Shown: positions 51,399 to 60,885, counted from the first letter of the stretch. The stretch: DNA of 64,000 bases from Actinacidiphila bryophytorum (GCF_016916835.1 NZ_JAFFIX010000004.1:1-64000), one strand, 5' to 3'. A program made the numbers and translations. The notes: a model not told the origin generated them from the sequence alone.

Positions 51399-51878
51399 TC
51401 AGTGGTGGTGCTCGGTGGTCATGGACAGCTCGGCCCGCCCGATGACGTCGACCGCGCCTCTGGCGGTGGCCAGCGGCGTCGTGAAGGGCTGGTAGTGGTT
51501 GGCAGCGCTGATCCAGCTGCCGTCCACCCGCCGCATGACCTGCAGGGGCATCCCGTCGACCTTGATGGCCACGCCGTCCTCGCCCGCGTCGGGGAAGCCC
51601 TGGATGCGGCGGCCCCGGTAGACCTCGTCGAAGAGCGCGGGCACGGCGCCGGGCGCGAGCGGCGCCTGCGGTGCGCCGCCGGCTCCGGTGCCTGCGGCGG
51701 GGTCGCCGGGCGCGCCGTCGGTGTGCTGCTGACCTGCCGTCAGCATCGGCCGCAGCGCCGCCGCGGTCCCCGACACCGCGGCGACGGTCGTCACACCCGA
51801 CCTGATCACACGTCTGCGCGTCACGGAGGAGCGCGGAGATCTCCCGCGGCTTTTCCCGGTGGCATCGGATTCGCCCAT
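51399..51878 (-). CDS. melC1: Tyrosinase cofactor MelC1 (copper chaperone)
   Basis: A 159-residue Tat-exported partner. The twin-arginine signal is VTRRRVIRSGVTTVAAVSG; the mature domain has VYRGRRIQGFP, VAIKVDGMPLQVMRRVDGSWISAANHYQPFTTPLATARGAVD and ends in a short His tail. MelC1 binds apo-tyrosinase, delivers copper and co-exports it. GAGGAG precedes the ATG at 51878. Confidence 0.88.
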   Translation of the reverse strand: MGESDATGKSRGRSPRSSVTRRRVIRSGVTTVAAVSGTAAALRPMLTAGQQHTDGAPGDPAAGTGAGGAPQAPLAPGAVPALFDEVYRGRRIQGFPDAGEDGVAIKVDGMPLQVMRRVDGSWISAANHYQPFTTPLATARGAVDVIGRAELSMTTEHHH

Positions 51879-52226
51879 GGCCGACTCCTCTCGTCCGTTT
51901 GTGACCGGTCGGCTGCCGGGCAATCATGCAGCCGTAGGGGTGAGAAACTGCGGATTATCGGTGAGCGCTGGCCGGAAATTCATCCGCCCGAGTGATGCCC
52001 ACGTCTGCTTCCTGCCGCTATGGAGCAGCGGTACTGACGATACGTCGGAAAGCGGCGGCGAGTCGAAATCCGTCATACGTGCGATGTCTGACGACGCGTA
52101 TGGAGCATGTCGAAGCGCGCATTAATTCCTCATACGTTATGACTGGCCGAGAGGAGGCACGCTCACCACCCCGTGCCTGTGCGTGAGCGTCTTCCGGCAC
52201 CCGCGCCCGACGAGCAAGGAGTGACC
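51879..52226. other. Divergent intergenic region between melC1 and the GH26-like gene
   Basis: No gene is supported. It is less GC-rich than its surroundings. ATACGT occurs at about 52039, 52075 and 52131, the last within TCATACGTTATGA, close to a palindrome. These may be operator half-sites; no named family fits. Confidence 0.4.
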
Positions 52227-53642
52227 ATGGCCAACCGACGCCAGTGGACGGCGGGTGCGGGCGTCGGAGCCGCCGTTGCCGCTCTGCTGATGACCGGCCT
52301 GACGACCGACGCCCTCGGCTCCGGCTACCCCGGCACCCACACCCCGCCCACCGGCGCCTCGGCGCACCCCGCGCCCCTCGACGTCCCCTACCTGGGCGCC
52401 TTCACCGACTCGGGCACCCCCGGCATCCAGGCCATCGCCGGCCTGCAGGACTGGCTCGGCGGCACACCGGTGCGGGTCGGCCACACCTACCTGCCCGGCG
52501 ACAGCTGGGACGCCATCGAGGGGCAGCAGGACCTGCTGGGGCCGTGGGCGCAGTGGCGCAAGGCCGACCCGAGCCGGCTGTTCGTGCTCAACGTGCCGAT
52601 GCAGGCCCGCAACGAGGACCACCTCGGCGACAGCCAGGTCCGCTCCCTCATCCGGCAGGGCGCCGCCGGCGCCTTCGACCAGCACTTCACCCGCCTCGCC
52701 GAGCACCTGGTGGAGCTGGGCCTGCCCGACACCGTGGTCGTGCTCGGCTGGGAGATGAACGGCACCACGTACTCGCACCGCTGCGGCCCCGACCCGCAGA
52801 ACTGGAAGGCGTACTGGAACCGCATCGTCGCCGCCATGCGGGCGGTCCCCGGCCAGAGGTTCCGCTTCGACTTCGCCCCCAGCCGCGGCACCGACGACAT
52901 CCCGTGGACCGAGTGCTACCCCGGCGACGACACCGTCGACGTCATCGGCATGGACTCCTACGACCAGCCGCCGGGCGAGTCCTTCACCGAGCAGGTCACC
53001 GAGCCGTACGGGCTCCAGGCGCAGGTCGACTTCGCGGCGGCGCACGGCAAGGAGGTCTCCTACCCCGAGTGGGGCCTGTTCAGGAACGGCGACGACCCCG
53101 ACTACGTCGCACTCATGCTGCGCTGGATGAGCGACCACAACGCGCTCTACCAGACCGTCACCGACTACTGCCCGCACGGCGTGTGGCAGTGCGAGCAGAA
53201 CCCGCTGTCCTCGCGGGTCTTCCGCGCGATGCTCTACGCCCGCAACACCAGGCCGGAGCCGCTGCCGGAGCCGACGGGGTCGGCGACACCCGCTCCCACG
53301 GCCACACCCTCGCCTTCCGCGACGCCTACCGTGGCGCCGACGCCCAGCACGTCGCCCACCCCCGCCGCCACGCCCTCCGCGACGCCGAGCCCGGTCTCCG
53401 CGAAGCCGACGACCGTACCCACCGTCGTACCGACGACACCGGCGCCGTCGAGTGCGCCCGTGACGCCGCCGGGGGCCGCGCCGGTGCCGCAGCCCTCACC
53501 CGCCGTCGAGGCGTGCCTGCCGCTCCAGCTGACCGACGAGATGAAGAAGCAGTACGAGAGCGGCGAGGTGTGCTTCCGCCTCACCCCGAAGCCGCAGCCG
53601 TCGGCGTCCGCGTCGGCCTCGGCCCCGAAGAAGACCGCCTGA
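52227..53642 (+). CDS. Secreted GH26-like (mannanase-type) glycosidase
   Basis: A 471-residue exported protein: signal peptide about 1-33, catalytic domain about 50-340, Ser/Thr/Pro-rich low-complexity tail (about 345-440), and a short C-terminal part with a Cys pair. The predicted acid/base Glu is in VVLGWEMNGTTYSHR and the nucleophile Glu in VSYPEWGLF, the pattern of clan-A GH26 enzymes. Substrate could be a mannan or another exopolysaccharide; it faces the exopolysaccharide cluster. AAGGAG fits the ATG at 52227. Confidence 0.82.
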   Translation: MANRRQWTAGAGVGAAVAALLMTGLTTDALGSGYPGTHTPPTGASAHPAPLDVPYLGAFTDSGTPGIQAIAGLQDWLGGTPVRVGHTYLPGDSWDAIEGQQDLLGPWAQWRKADPSRLFVLNVPMQARNEDHLGDSQVRSLIRQGAAGAFDQHFTRLAEHLVELGLPDTVVVLGWEMNGTTYSHRCGPDPQNWKAYWNRIVAAMRAVPGQRFRFDFAPSRGTDDIPWTECYPGDDTVDVIGMDSYDQPPGESFTEQVTEPYGLQAQVDFAAAHGKEVSYPEWGLFRNGDDPDYVALMLRWMSDHNALYQTVTDYCPHGVWQCEQNPLSSRVFRAMLYARNTRPEPLPEPTGSATPAPTATPSPSATPTVAPTPSTSPTPAATPSATPSPVSAKPTTVPTVVPTTPAPSSAPVTPPGAAPVPQPSPAVEACLPLQLTDEMKKQYESGEVCFRLTPKPQPSASASASAPKKTA

Positions 53643-53663
53643 CGCGGGCGGCGGGCGCGTGCC

Positions 53664-54866
53664 TCACGCCCGCCGCGCCCGCAGGTCGTTGAGCCGGGCA
53701 CGCCAGGCCCGCAGGGCGGGCAGCCTGGCCGCGGCGGCCCGCGCCAGCCGGGTGCGGCCGCCCGCCAGCGCATGGCGGGCGGCCAGGACAGGGCCGAGCG
53801 GGCGGGCGGCGAGCAGCAGCCGCTCGTTGGCCACGTGCGCGGGCCGCCAGTGGAATTTGTGCGGCTCCGCGCCCCGCAGCAGCGTCAGCACGGGCCGTCC
53901 CGCGCCCGCCGCATGGCGTACGCCGTGCCGCATCAGCAGCGTCGTCACGTCGACCCTGGTGCCGCGCAGGTCCGGGTGGGCGCCGTAGAGGTAGCCGCCG
54001 GCCAGGGCCGGCGACAGCACGGTCAGGTTCGCCGCGACGACCCTGCCGCCGACGCTGAATTCGGTGACCACCGCGTCGCCCGCCGCCACCATCGCGCCCG
54101 CCGCCCGCGCCAGGTGCTCGGCGAACCGCGGCCGCACGTGCTCGGGCGTCACCCCGCGGCCCTCCCACTGCATATGGTGCAGCCGCAGCATGGTGGCCAC
54201 CGCGTCCGCCACCTCGTGCGCGGGCACGTCCCGCTCGGTCACCCCTGCCGCGTCGAGCCTGCGCAGGTTGGACCTGATGCGCTGCCCGCGGGAACTCCCC
54301 ACCCGTGCGACCAGCCCGTCCATCGGCAGCCCCGGCAGCTCCAGGCACACCGAGTCGGTGCCGCGCCGCTTCGGCCCCCGCCACGCCTCGTACAGCGCCA
54401 TGGCCGCGGCGCCCGGCCGCACCTCGCGCAGGTCGACCACCGCACCGCGTGCGGCCCGCCGCACCCCCGCCGCGAGCGCCGCGACGACGTCCGCGTCGGG
54501 TGCGCCACCGCCGGCCCCGGGGACCACCAGGACGTCGGCGTAGTCCGTGATCGCACCACCGAGCGGCACCAGCACCGGCAGCGGGCGGTACGTCCGCTGC
54601 AGCGGCGCCGCCCCCACCAGCTCGCCCTGCCGACGCACCAGCACCACCCGCAGGCGGTCGCGGCCGGTGGCGTACGACAGCCACCACGAGTGCAGCCAGG
54701 CGTGGCTCTGGAAGGGCGTCGCCTGCGGGCAGCGCCGGTGCAGCGCCGTCCACTCGGCCGCGAGCCCCGCGAAGTCCCGCGGCTCGCGGCAGACGTCCAC
54801 CACCAGGCCGCCCGCGCCGGCCCGCCCCGTCTCCCGGGCGGGGCCGGCGGTCAGTCCGGCGGTCAC
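53664..54866 (-). CDS. CelD/BcsL- or FemAB-like acyltransferase
   Basis: A 400-residue GNAT-fold protein of the CelD/FemAB type (PFQSHAWLHSWWLSYATGRDRLRVVLVRRQGELVGAAPL, then a second GNAT-like half ending with LLRGAEPHKFHWRPAHVANERLLL). In exopolysaccharide loci such proteins acylate the polymer or its precursor. It is the last gene of the cluster. The start GTG overlaps the Wzz stop by three bases (GTGTGA). Confidence 0.78.
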   Translation of the reverse strand: MTAGLTAGPARETGRAGAGGLVVDVCREPRDFAGLAAEWTALHRRCPQATPFQSHAWLHSWWLSYATGRDRLRVVLVRRQGELVGAAPLQRTYRPLPVLVPLGGAITDYADVLVVPGAGGGAPDADVVAALAAGVRRAARGAVVDLREVRPGAAAMALYEAWRGPKRRGTDSVCLELPGLPMDGLVARVGSSRGQRIRSNLRRLDAAGVTERDVPAHEVADAVATMLRLHHMQWEGRGVTPEHVRPRFAEHLARAAGAMVAAGDAVVTEFSVGGRVVAANLTVLSPALAGGYLYGAHPDLRGTRVDVTTLLMRHGVRHAAGAGRPVLTLLRGAEPHKFHWRPAHVANERLLLAARPLGPVLAARHALAGGRTRLARAAAARLPALRAWRARLNDLRARRA

Positions 54867-55474
54867 ACGGTCTCCCGCGGCGCGGGCTCCTGTGCAGGCC
54901 CCGGTACGGCCGCCGCGCCGTCCGCGTCCTCGCGCCTGGGCGCCGGCCGCACCAGCAGGGCCAGGGCGCCCAGCAGCCCGCCCGCGCTCGCGCCCACCGC
55001 CGCGGAAAGGGCAGCGGAAGGCGAGGCGGGGGAGGACGGCGCGGCGGCGGGCGAGAAGACCAGCAGCCGCACCCCCGTGCTCGGGGCGCTGCGGTTGCCC
55101 GTCGCGGTCAGCGACTGCGCCACGGCGTTGGCGTAACGCGCCGCCGCCGCACCGCTCGACGCGGTACCCGTCACCGAGATCATGGGCGCGTCGGGCGACG
55201 TCTGCGCCTGTACGTGCTCGCGCAGCCGGTCCGCGGGCGTTCCGGCGGCGGCCTGAGCCCCCACGAGCACAGCCGAGCCGGTCACCACCCTGCCGTACGC
55301 CTGCGCGAAGCCAAGCGCCGTCGGCGAGTCGGCATGGCCGGGTACGACCATCACGTAACTGGTCGCCGCATATTGTGTCGGCGCGGCAATTGCGTAGCCG
55401 ATACCGCCCAGCAGGCCGATACCCAGGCCCAGCGGGAGCGGAAGCCAGCGGGGTGCCTTCATGCGCGTGCTCAT
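54863..55474 (-). CDS. Wzz-like chain-length co-polymerase without kinase domain
   Basis: A 203-residue membrane protein with two helices (WLPLPLGLGIGLLGGIGYAIA; ALSAAVGASAGGLLGALALLV) and an extracytoplasmic loop between, the build of Wzz/CapA proteins that set polymer length. It has no Walker motifs, so a partner tyrosine kinase, if any, is elsewhere. It overlaps the upstream GT4 by four bases (ATGA). Confidence 0.75.
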   Translation of the reverse strand: MSTRMKAPRWLPLPLGLGIGLLGGIGYAIAAPTQYAATSYVMVVPGHADSPTALGFAQAYGRVVTGSAVLVGAQAAAGTPADRLREHVQAQTSPDAPMISVTGTASSGAAAARYANAVAQSLTATGNRSAPSTGVRLLVFSPAAAPSSPASPSAALSAAVGASAGGLLGALALLVRPAPRREDADGAAAVPGPAQEPAPRETV

Positions 55475-56589
55475 TTCTTCCTGGCGGACGCGAGAGCCGA
55501 CTCGTACAGGGCCAGCACCCGGTCCGCGGTATGGGCGATGTGGTAGGTGTCGACGGCCGGCGGCACCGGCAGCCGGTCCGGACCGCCCGCCTGGCGCTGC
55601 CGGCCGATCGCCGCGGCCAACTCCCGCAGGCCCCCGCCGATCCGGCTCGCGCCGGGTGCGGCGTCCGGCGGCAGGTCCTCGATCGCGGGGCACGCCGCAT
55701 AGAGCACCGGCAGTCCCGCAGCCAGCGCCTCCACCACGGCCAGCCCGAAGGCCTCCTCGGGGCTCGGCGACACGAACACGTCGGCTGCCGCCAGCACTTC
55801 CGGTACGTCCGGGCCGCCGTCCTGCGCGCTCACCACGCGGACCCGGTCCGCCGCGCCCAGGTCCGCGGCCAGTCGCAGCAGACCCTCGCGCTCGGGGCCG
55901 CCGCCCGAAAGCAGCAGCCATGTGCGGGGGTTCGCCGCCACGGCCCGCACCAGCAGGTCGAAACGCTTGGCCTGGACGAGCCGTCCCACGCCGGCCACGG
56001 TGTACGCCCCCGCCGGCAGCCCCAGGCGCCCGCGCACCGCCGCGCGCACGGCAGGGTCGTGGCGGAAACGGGCCGGGTCGATGCCGTTCGGGGCCAGGTG
56101 GATGCGGTCGTCGGCGACGCCCCACTCGCGCAGCCGCCGCGCCACCGTCGCCGACACGGCAGCGGTGCCGCTGCCCAGCCGCTCCGTCGCGCGGTACAGC
56201 GCGCGCGTGCCCGTGCTCAGCGGCCTCCCCTCGATCTGCGACTCCCCGAGCGAGTGCTCCGTCGCCACCACCGCGCGGACGCCCGCCAGGCGGGCGGCGA
56301 TCCTGCCGTACACGCATGCGCGGTACAGGTGGGTGTGCACCACGTCGAAGCCGCCCGCCCGGATCACCCGCACCAGGCGGTGCACCGCCCGCAGGTCGCG
56401 GTTCCCCGCCATGCCCAAGTGGGTGACGGCGGTGCCGTCCGCCCTGATCCCGTCCGCGACCGCGCCCGGATTCGTCAACGTCACGACCCGGCACTCGACC
56501 TTCTCCGGCGGCAAGTGCCGCAACAACAACCGCAACTGCCCCTCGGCCCCGCCCACCCCGAGCCCCGTGATCACCTGCACCACCTTCAC
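55471..56589 (-). CDS. GT4-family glycosyltransferase
   Basis: A 372-residue GT-B enzyme. It begins VKVVQVITGLGVGGAEGQLRLLLRHLP, with HTHLYRACVYGRIAARLAGV, the donor-site segment GVGRLVQAKRFDLLV and the retaining motif SPSPEEAFGLAVVEAL (E-x7-E). It should add a sugar to the lipid-linked repeat unit. The GTG at 56589 is taken with a GGGGGG site; 56592 is an alternative. Confidence 0.85.
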   Translation of the reverse strand: MKVVQVITGLGVGGAEGQLRLLLRHLPPEKVECRVVTLTNPGAVADGIRADGTAVTHLGMAGNRDLRAVHRLVRVIRAGGFDVVHTHLYRACVYGRIAARLAGVRAVVATEHSLGESQIEGRPLSTGTRALYRATERLGSGTAAVSATVARRLREWGVADDRIHLAPNGIDPARFRHDPAVRAAVRGRLGLPAGAYTVAGVGRLVQAKRFDLLVRAVAANPRTWLLLSGGGPEREGLLRLAADLGAADRVRVVSAQDGGPDVPEVLAAADVFVSPSPEEAFGLAVVEALAAGLPVLYAACPAIEDLPPDAAPGASRIGGGLRELAAAIGRQRQAGGPDRLPVPPAVDTYHIAHTADRVLALYESALASARKK

Positions 56590-57141
56590 CACCTGCCCCC
56601 CGGACCGCGCCCCCACTGCACCGGCGCGGGTCCGCGGTGGCCGGTCGCGCAGTTCCCCGCGCCCCTGGGGGTGGTTGCGGTGCGTGTGCCCGTGCCGGTC
56701 CGCTGTGGCGTGTCGCGCCGTTCCCCGCGCCCCTGGGGGCGGTTGCGCCCGGTGCACTGGGGCGGGTGCGTCGTGGTTGCGCGCGCGGTTCCCCGCGCCC
56801 CTTGGGGTTGTTGCGCCCGTTGCGCTGGTGCGGGTGCGCGCGTGAGGCCTGGTCGTTGGCCACAGAGGGCGACCGCAACAGGGGCGCGGGGAACGGCGCG
56901 ACCAGCCACGATGGCGCGGAAGATGGCAAGGTCACAGCAAGTGGCACTCACCCAGGGGCGCGGGGAACTGCGCGCGCAACCACGACGCACCGTCAGGTGG
57001 CCGGCGGGCGCGACAAGCCACAGCGCACCCGCAGGGGTGCACGCGCGGAACGCACAGCAGGGGCGCGGGGAACGGCGCGACCAGTCACGGCGGACCGGCA
57101 TGCGGTGGAGGCGGGTGGGAATCTGCCCGTCGCGGCAGCGG
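56590..57141. repeat. Repeat-filled gap inside the exopolysaccharide cluster
   Basis: There is no gene. Six copies of the dispersed element are present, three in one orientation (56641-56666, 56711-56734, about 56781-56802) and three in the other (56880-56905, 56954-56979, 57059-57084). The two sets face each other. It separates two same-strand genes, so it would interrupt the operon, unlike the other loci which lie between convergent genes. Confidence 0.75.
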
Positions 57142-57876
57142 CTAGGCATGGAGGGCCTCCCGCACGGCGGGAAAGGCGTGGAGGAGGCGCTTGGCGTGGA
57201 GCCGGGGAGAGGAGTCACGGTCGCCGACATATGTGCGCGCGAGCGCGTAGGTCCCGGTGAGGGCACCGGGCGCGACCCCGCACGCGTACCCGTACCCCGC
57301 GGAGCGGACCGCGTCGAGGGCGCGCTCGTCCACGGCACCGTAGGGGTAGCAGAAGCCCTCAGGAGCGCGCCCGGTGACCTCGGTCAGCAGTGCCCGGCTG
57401 TCCTGCACCTCGGCGGCGAGCCGCTGTTCGTCGACGGAGGCTGACGTGAGGTCGGTGTGGAGGAGCCCGTGGGATCCGACTTCCATGCCGGCGGAGCACA
57501 CCGCCCGGATGCCCTGGGCGGTGAGGAGCGCTTTGCGCGGCCCGTCCGCGTCCCACGCGTTGGTACCGCCGAGCCGTCCTGGCAGGGCGAAGACGGTGGC
57601 GCGGTGGCCGTGTTCGAGCAGCAGCGGCACCGCGGTGGTGAGGAAGTCGTCGTAGCCGTCGTCGAAGGTGAGCCCGACGAGCCCGCGCCCGCGGCCTGCC
57701 GCGCGGGCGGCGAGGAGTTCGGCGACGCCGACGCCGGTGAGGCCGCGGCGCCGCAGCCAGCCGAGTTGTGCGGCGAGCCGCTGCGGGCTGACGGTGACGT
57801 GGTAGGGGTCGTCGCGGCAGTCGGCGACGGAGTGGTACATGAGCACCCAGGGTGCTTGCGTGGTGTCAGACGGCAT
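57142..57876 (-). CDS. Polysaccharide deacetylase (NodB/CE4 family)
   Basis: A 244-residue CE4 enzyme. Catalytic and metal motifs are LTFDDGYDDFLT (Asp-Asp) and EVGSHGLLHTDL (His-x3-His), with FCYPYGAVDE later. It should remove acetyl groups from N-acetylated sugars of the polymer or its precursor. No clear signal peptide, so it may act on the lipid-linked form in the cytoplasm. It overlaps the flippase gene by 11 bases. Confidence 0.86.
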   Translation of the reverse strand: MPSDTTQAPWVLMYHSVADCRDDPYHVTVSPQRLAAQLGWLRRRGLTGVGVAELLAARAAGRGRGLVGLTFDDGYDDFLTTAVPLLLEHGHRATVFALPGRLGGTNAWDADGPRKALLTAQGIRAVCSAGMEVGSHGLLHTDLTSASVDEQRLAAEVQDSRALLTEVTGRAPEGFCYPYGAVDERALDAVRSAGYGYACGVAPGALTGTYALARTYVGDRDSSPRLHAKRLLHAFPAVREALHA

Positions 57877-59428
57877 GGTGCAGGCTCCGTACGGGTGCGC
57901 CGGCCGCGGCTGCTGCGGCGGCGAAGGCGAGCGGGACGGTGAGGCAGCAGGCGGCGGCGACGGCCGCTGCGGGGGCGCCGGCGGGCAGCAGCCGGGTGGT
58001 GCACCACCCGGCCCCGGTGGCGGCGGCCGCGGCGAGTGCGTAGCGGGACACGGCCGCGGTGAGTGCGGGGATGCGGACGGGGACGGCGCGGGCGGGCAGC
58101 CCGCGCAGCAGCAGGGCGGCGGTGAGGCTGATCCCGGCCGCATTGCCGGCGGCGATGCCGTAGGCGCCCCACGCGGTGACGGCGGCGGCGTCGGCGGCGG
58201 CGGTGACGCCGAGTCCCGCGGCCATGGCGGCGACGGGGTACCAGGTGGGCCGCCCCGCGGAGAAGTACGGGCGGATGAGCGCCCCGACGAGGCTCTGCCC
58301 GAGCAGCCCGAGTGCGTAGACGCGCATGACGGATGCGGTGGCGGCGGTGTCGGCGGCGTCGAAGGCGCCGCGCTGGAAGAGCGCCTGGACGATCTGCGGT
58401 GCGCAGGCGAGGACGTATGCGGTGCCGAGCAGGACGACGACGCAGGCGAGGGTGAGGTCGCGTTCGACGCGCTGCCTGGCGCCTTCGCGGTCGCCCTCGG
58501 CGAGGGCGCGGGCGACGACGGGGAAGGTGACGGTGCAGACCATGAGCGAGAGCACCATCGGCAACTGGGCGACCTTCTGGGCGTAGTTGAGGTGCGAGAT
58601 GGCGCCTGCGGGCAGGTCGGCGGCGAAGAACCGTTCGACGAGGACTTGCGCCTGCCGTGTGAGGGCGAAGAGCACGACCGGTGCGACCACCGCCATGCCG
58701 ACGGCGGCCGTCCGCCCTCCGGACGCGGGCGCGGACGCGGGCGCGGGCAGCGGGGGCAGGCGCAGGGCGCGGACGAAGGAGGGCAGCTGGACCAGCACCA
58801 TGGCGGCGCCGCCGACGGCCACGCCCGCCGCGGCCGCCCGCACTCCCCACCGGGCGTGCAGGGCCAGCAGGGTGGTGATGATGGCCGCGTTGTAGGCGAC
58901 GTAGACCGCCGCCGGGGGCAGGAAGCGGCGGTGGGCGCGGAGGGCGGCGCTGAGGTAGCCGGCCAGGCCGAAGGTGAGGACGGTCGCGGCGGTCAGCCGG
59001 GTGCAGCTGACGGCGAGCCGGGGGTCGGCGAGCCCGGGGGCGAGGAGGTGGACGACGAGGGGCGCGGCGGCGTACAGCGCGGCGGTTGCCGCCGCCAGCA
59101 GCGCGGCAAGGCGCGGCAATGTGCCGCGGACGAGGGCGGCCGCGCCGCCCTTGGCAAGGGCAGCGCTGAAAGCGGGCACGAGCAGCAGCGCCATCGCGTC
59201 CTCGATGAGGACGGTCGCGGCGAGTTCCGGCACCGTCCAGGCGACGAGGAAGGCGTCGCTGCCCGCGCCCGCGCCGAAGAGCCGGGCGATGACCTGGTCG
59301 CGTAGGAGGCCGAGCCCTGAGCCGGCCACGCTGAGGCCCGCGGTCAGTGCGGCGGCCCGCGCGACGAAGCTGCGGGGCGCCGCATGCCGCGCCCGCTCCC
59401 GCGCTCGTACGCGTACGACGTCGGTCAT
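57866..59428 (-). CDS. MurJ-like (MVF family) polysaccharide flippase
   Basis: A 520-residue membrane protein with about 14 helices and MurJ landmarks (AGSGLGLLRDQVIARLFGAGAGSDAFLVAWTVPELA; LNYAQKVAQLPMVLSLMVCTVTFPVVARALAEGD; ALGLLGQSLVGALIRPYFSAGRPTWYPV). MVF proteins flip lipid-linked precursors; in this cluster it probably replaces Wzx. Overlaps the O-antigen ligase gene by four bases. Confidence 0.86.
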   Translation of the reverse strand: MTDVVRVRARERARHAAPRSFVARAAALTAGLSVAGSGLGLLRDQVIARLFGAGAGSDAFLVAWTVPELAATVLIEDAMALLLVPAFSAALAKGGAAALVRGTLPRLAALLAAATAALYAAAPLVVHLLAPGLADPRLAVSCTRLTAATVLTFGLAGYLSAALRAHRRFLPPAAVYVAYNAAIITTLLALHARWGVRAAAAGVAVGGAAMVLVQLPSFVRALRLPPLPAPASAPASGGRTAAVGMAVVAPVVLFALTRQAQVLVERFFAADLPAGAISHLNYAQKVAQLPMVLSLMVCTVTFPVVARALAEGDREGARQRVERDLTLACVVVLLGTAYVLACAPQIVQALFQRGAFDAADTAATASVMRVYALGLLGQSLVGALIRPYFSAGRPTWYPVAAMAAGLGVTAAADAAAVTAWGAYGIAAGNAAGISLTAALLLRGLPARAVPVRIPALTAAVSRYALAAAAATGAGWCTTRLLPAGAPAAAVAAACCLTVPLAFAAAAAAAGAPVRSLHHAV

Positions 59429-60879
59429 CGCGCGCCGCCGTCCTCGGGGTGCAGCGCCCACCACGCGGCAAGGCCGAGCAGCAGCGCGGTCAGCACGGTC
59501 GAGGGGCCGCCGATGTCGGCGTAGAGGAAGTCGGTGCACTGCCACAGCAGCAGCCCGACGGCGGCGAGCCCGGGTGCGCGCCCCGAACGCCGGGGGAATG
59601 TGCGCAGCCGCCGCAGGCCGAGCGCCAGGAGGGCCGCCCAGCCGCCGGCCAGCAGGGTGCAGCCGAGCAGGCCCTGCTCGCTCAGTGCGAGCAGGTACAT
59701 GTTGTGCGGGGAGAGCAGGGGTTCGCGGGCGAAGGCCTGCCCGGCGCCCGCGGTGTCGCTGGCCGAGGACAGGGCGAGCCCCGCGTGGCCGTCGCGTTCC
59801 GCGGGGAAGCGCTTCAGGCCGACGCCGGTGGCGGGGTGTTCGCGCCACATGCCGAGCGCCGCGGCCCACAGGGTGTAGCGGTCGGTGACGGAGGGGTCGG
59901 GGGCGTCGGCGACCCGGGTGATGCTGGCGGCGCGTTCGCTGATCATGTGCGAGCCGACGCCGAGCCCGCCGACCACGACGACGGCGACCGCGGTGAGCGC
60001 GGCCAGCACGCGCACCGCCTGGCGCCGCCCGGCGAGCAGGATCATCACCAGGCACGCGGCGGCGGTGGCGATCCACGTGCCGCGGCTGAAGGACACCGCG
60101 AGCGGGACGACGAGCAGCGCGGCGCAGCACATCGCGGCGGGCCGCAGCCACCGCGGGGCGCCGGGGCGCGGCGGTACGAGCGCGTAGCCGACGGCGACGA
60201 CCAGGCCGTACGCCACGACCGTGGCCATGCCCATCACGTCGGAGGGGCCGAAGGTGCCGACCGCGCGGACGTCCTCGCCCATGTACGAGGCGCCGCTGCC
60301 CGTCGCGTACTGCCAGGTGCCGATCGCGCCCTGGAGGAGGGCGAGCAGCACGATCGCGCCGGCGACGACGCCGAAGTCGCGTCGGTCGCGCAGCAGCAGC
60401 ACCACGGCGGCGGGCACGGCGACGAAGACCTGCACATAGCGCAGGAATCCGGCGAGCCCGGCGCCCGGGTCGAGGGAGGTCGCGGCGGCGGCCGCGAAGC
60501 CGACGGCGGGTGCGCCGAGCACGGCTGCCGCCGCCGGGGTGAGCGGGCGCGCGCGGTCGCGCAGCGCCCGGACCACGGCGGTCGCGACGAGCACCGCGGA
60601 GGCGGCGTCGGCCGGGGTGACCTTGCCGGAGGTGCTGACGTCGCCGGTGCCGACCGGCGCGGCCAGCAGCAGCACGGTGGCCAGCGCGGGCAGCAGCGGC
60701 GCGAAGTGCCGCAGGCGGCGCAGGGCGGGCGTAGAAAGGCCCGGAAGGCCCGGAAGGCCCGGAAGGCCCGGGAGGCCCGGGAGGGCCGTGCTGCCGCGCG
60801 GCGGGCCGCCCGCGCGCGCACCGGGCGCCGCGGCCCCGGCGGCGGGCGGCGGGACGTGGCGGACAGGCCCTGGGGTCAT
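59425..60879 (-). CDS. O-antigen ligase/Wzy-like polymerase
   Basis: A 484-residue membrane protein with about 12 helices and a large extracytoplasmic loop containing the ligase-family segment YTLWAAALGMWREHPATGVGLKRFPAE and SPHNMYLLALSEQG. It should polymerise or ligate the exported units. Near the N-terminus a 9-bp tract (60736-60780) encodes LPG repeats. ATG at 60879; the transferase gene ends 6 bases away. Confidence 0.85.
   Translation of the reverse strand: MTPGPVRHVPPPAAGAAAPGARAGGPPRGSTALPGLPGLPGLPGLPGLSTPALRRLRHFAPLLPALATVLLLAAPVGTGDVSTSGKVTPADAASAVLVATAVVRALRDRARPLTPAAAAVLGAPAVGFAAAAATSLDPGAGLAGFLRYVQVFVAVPAAVVLLLRDRRDFGVVAGAIVLLALLQGAIGTWQYATGSGASYMGEDVRAVGTFGPSDVMGMATVVAYGLVVAVGYALVPPRPGAPRWLRPAAMCCAALLVVPLAVSFSRGTWIATAAACLVMILLAGRRQAVRVLAALTAVAVVVVGGLGVGSHMISERAASITRVADAPDPSVTDRYTLWAAALGMWREHPATGVGLKRFPAERDGHAGLALSSASDTAGAGQAFAREPLLSPHNMYLLALSEQGLLGCTLLAGGWAALLALGLRRLRTFPRRSGRAPGLAAVGLLLWQCTDFLYADIGGPSTVLTALLLGLAAWWALHPEDGGAR
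60736..60780 (-). repeat. 9-bp tandem repeat (LPG-encoding) in the polymerase gene
   Basis: Four exact copies of AAGGCCCGG and a fifth with one change (GAGGCCCGG). Nine bases keep the reading frame, so copy number can vary without loss of the gene. Confidence 0.85.
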
Positions 60880-60885
60880 GGCTGG

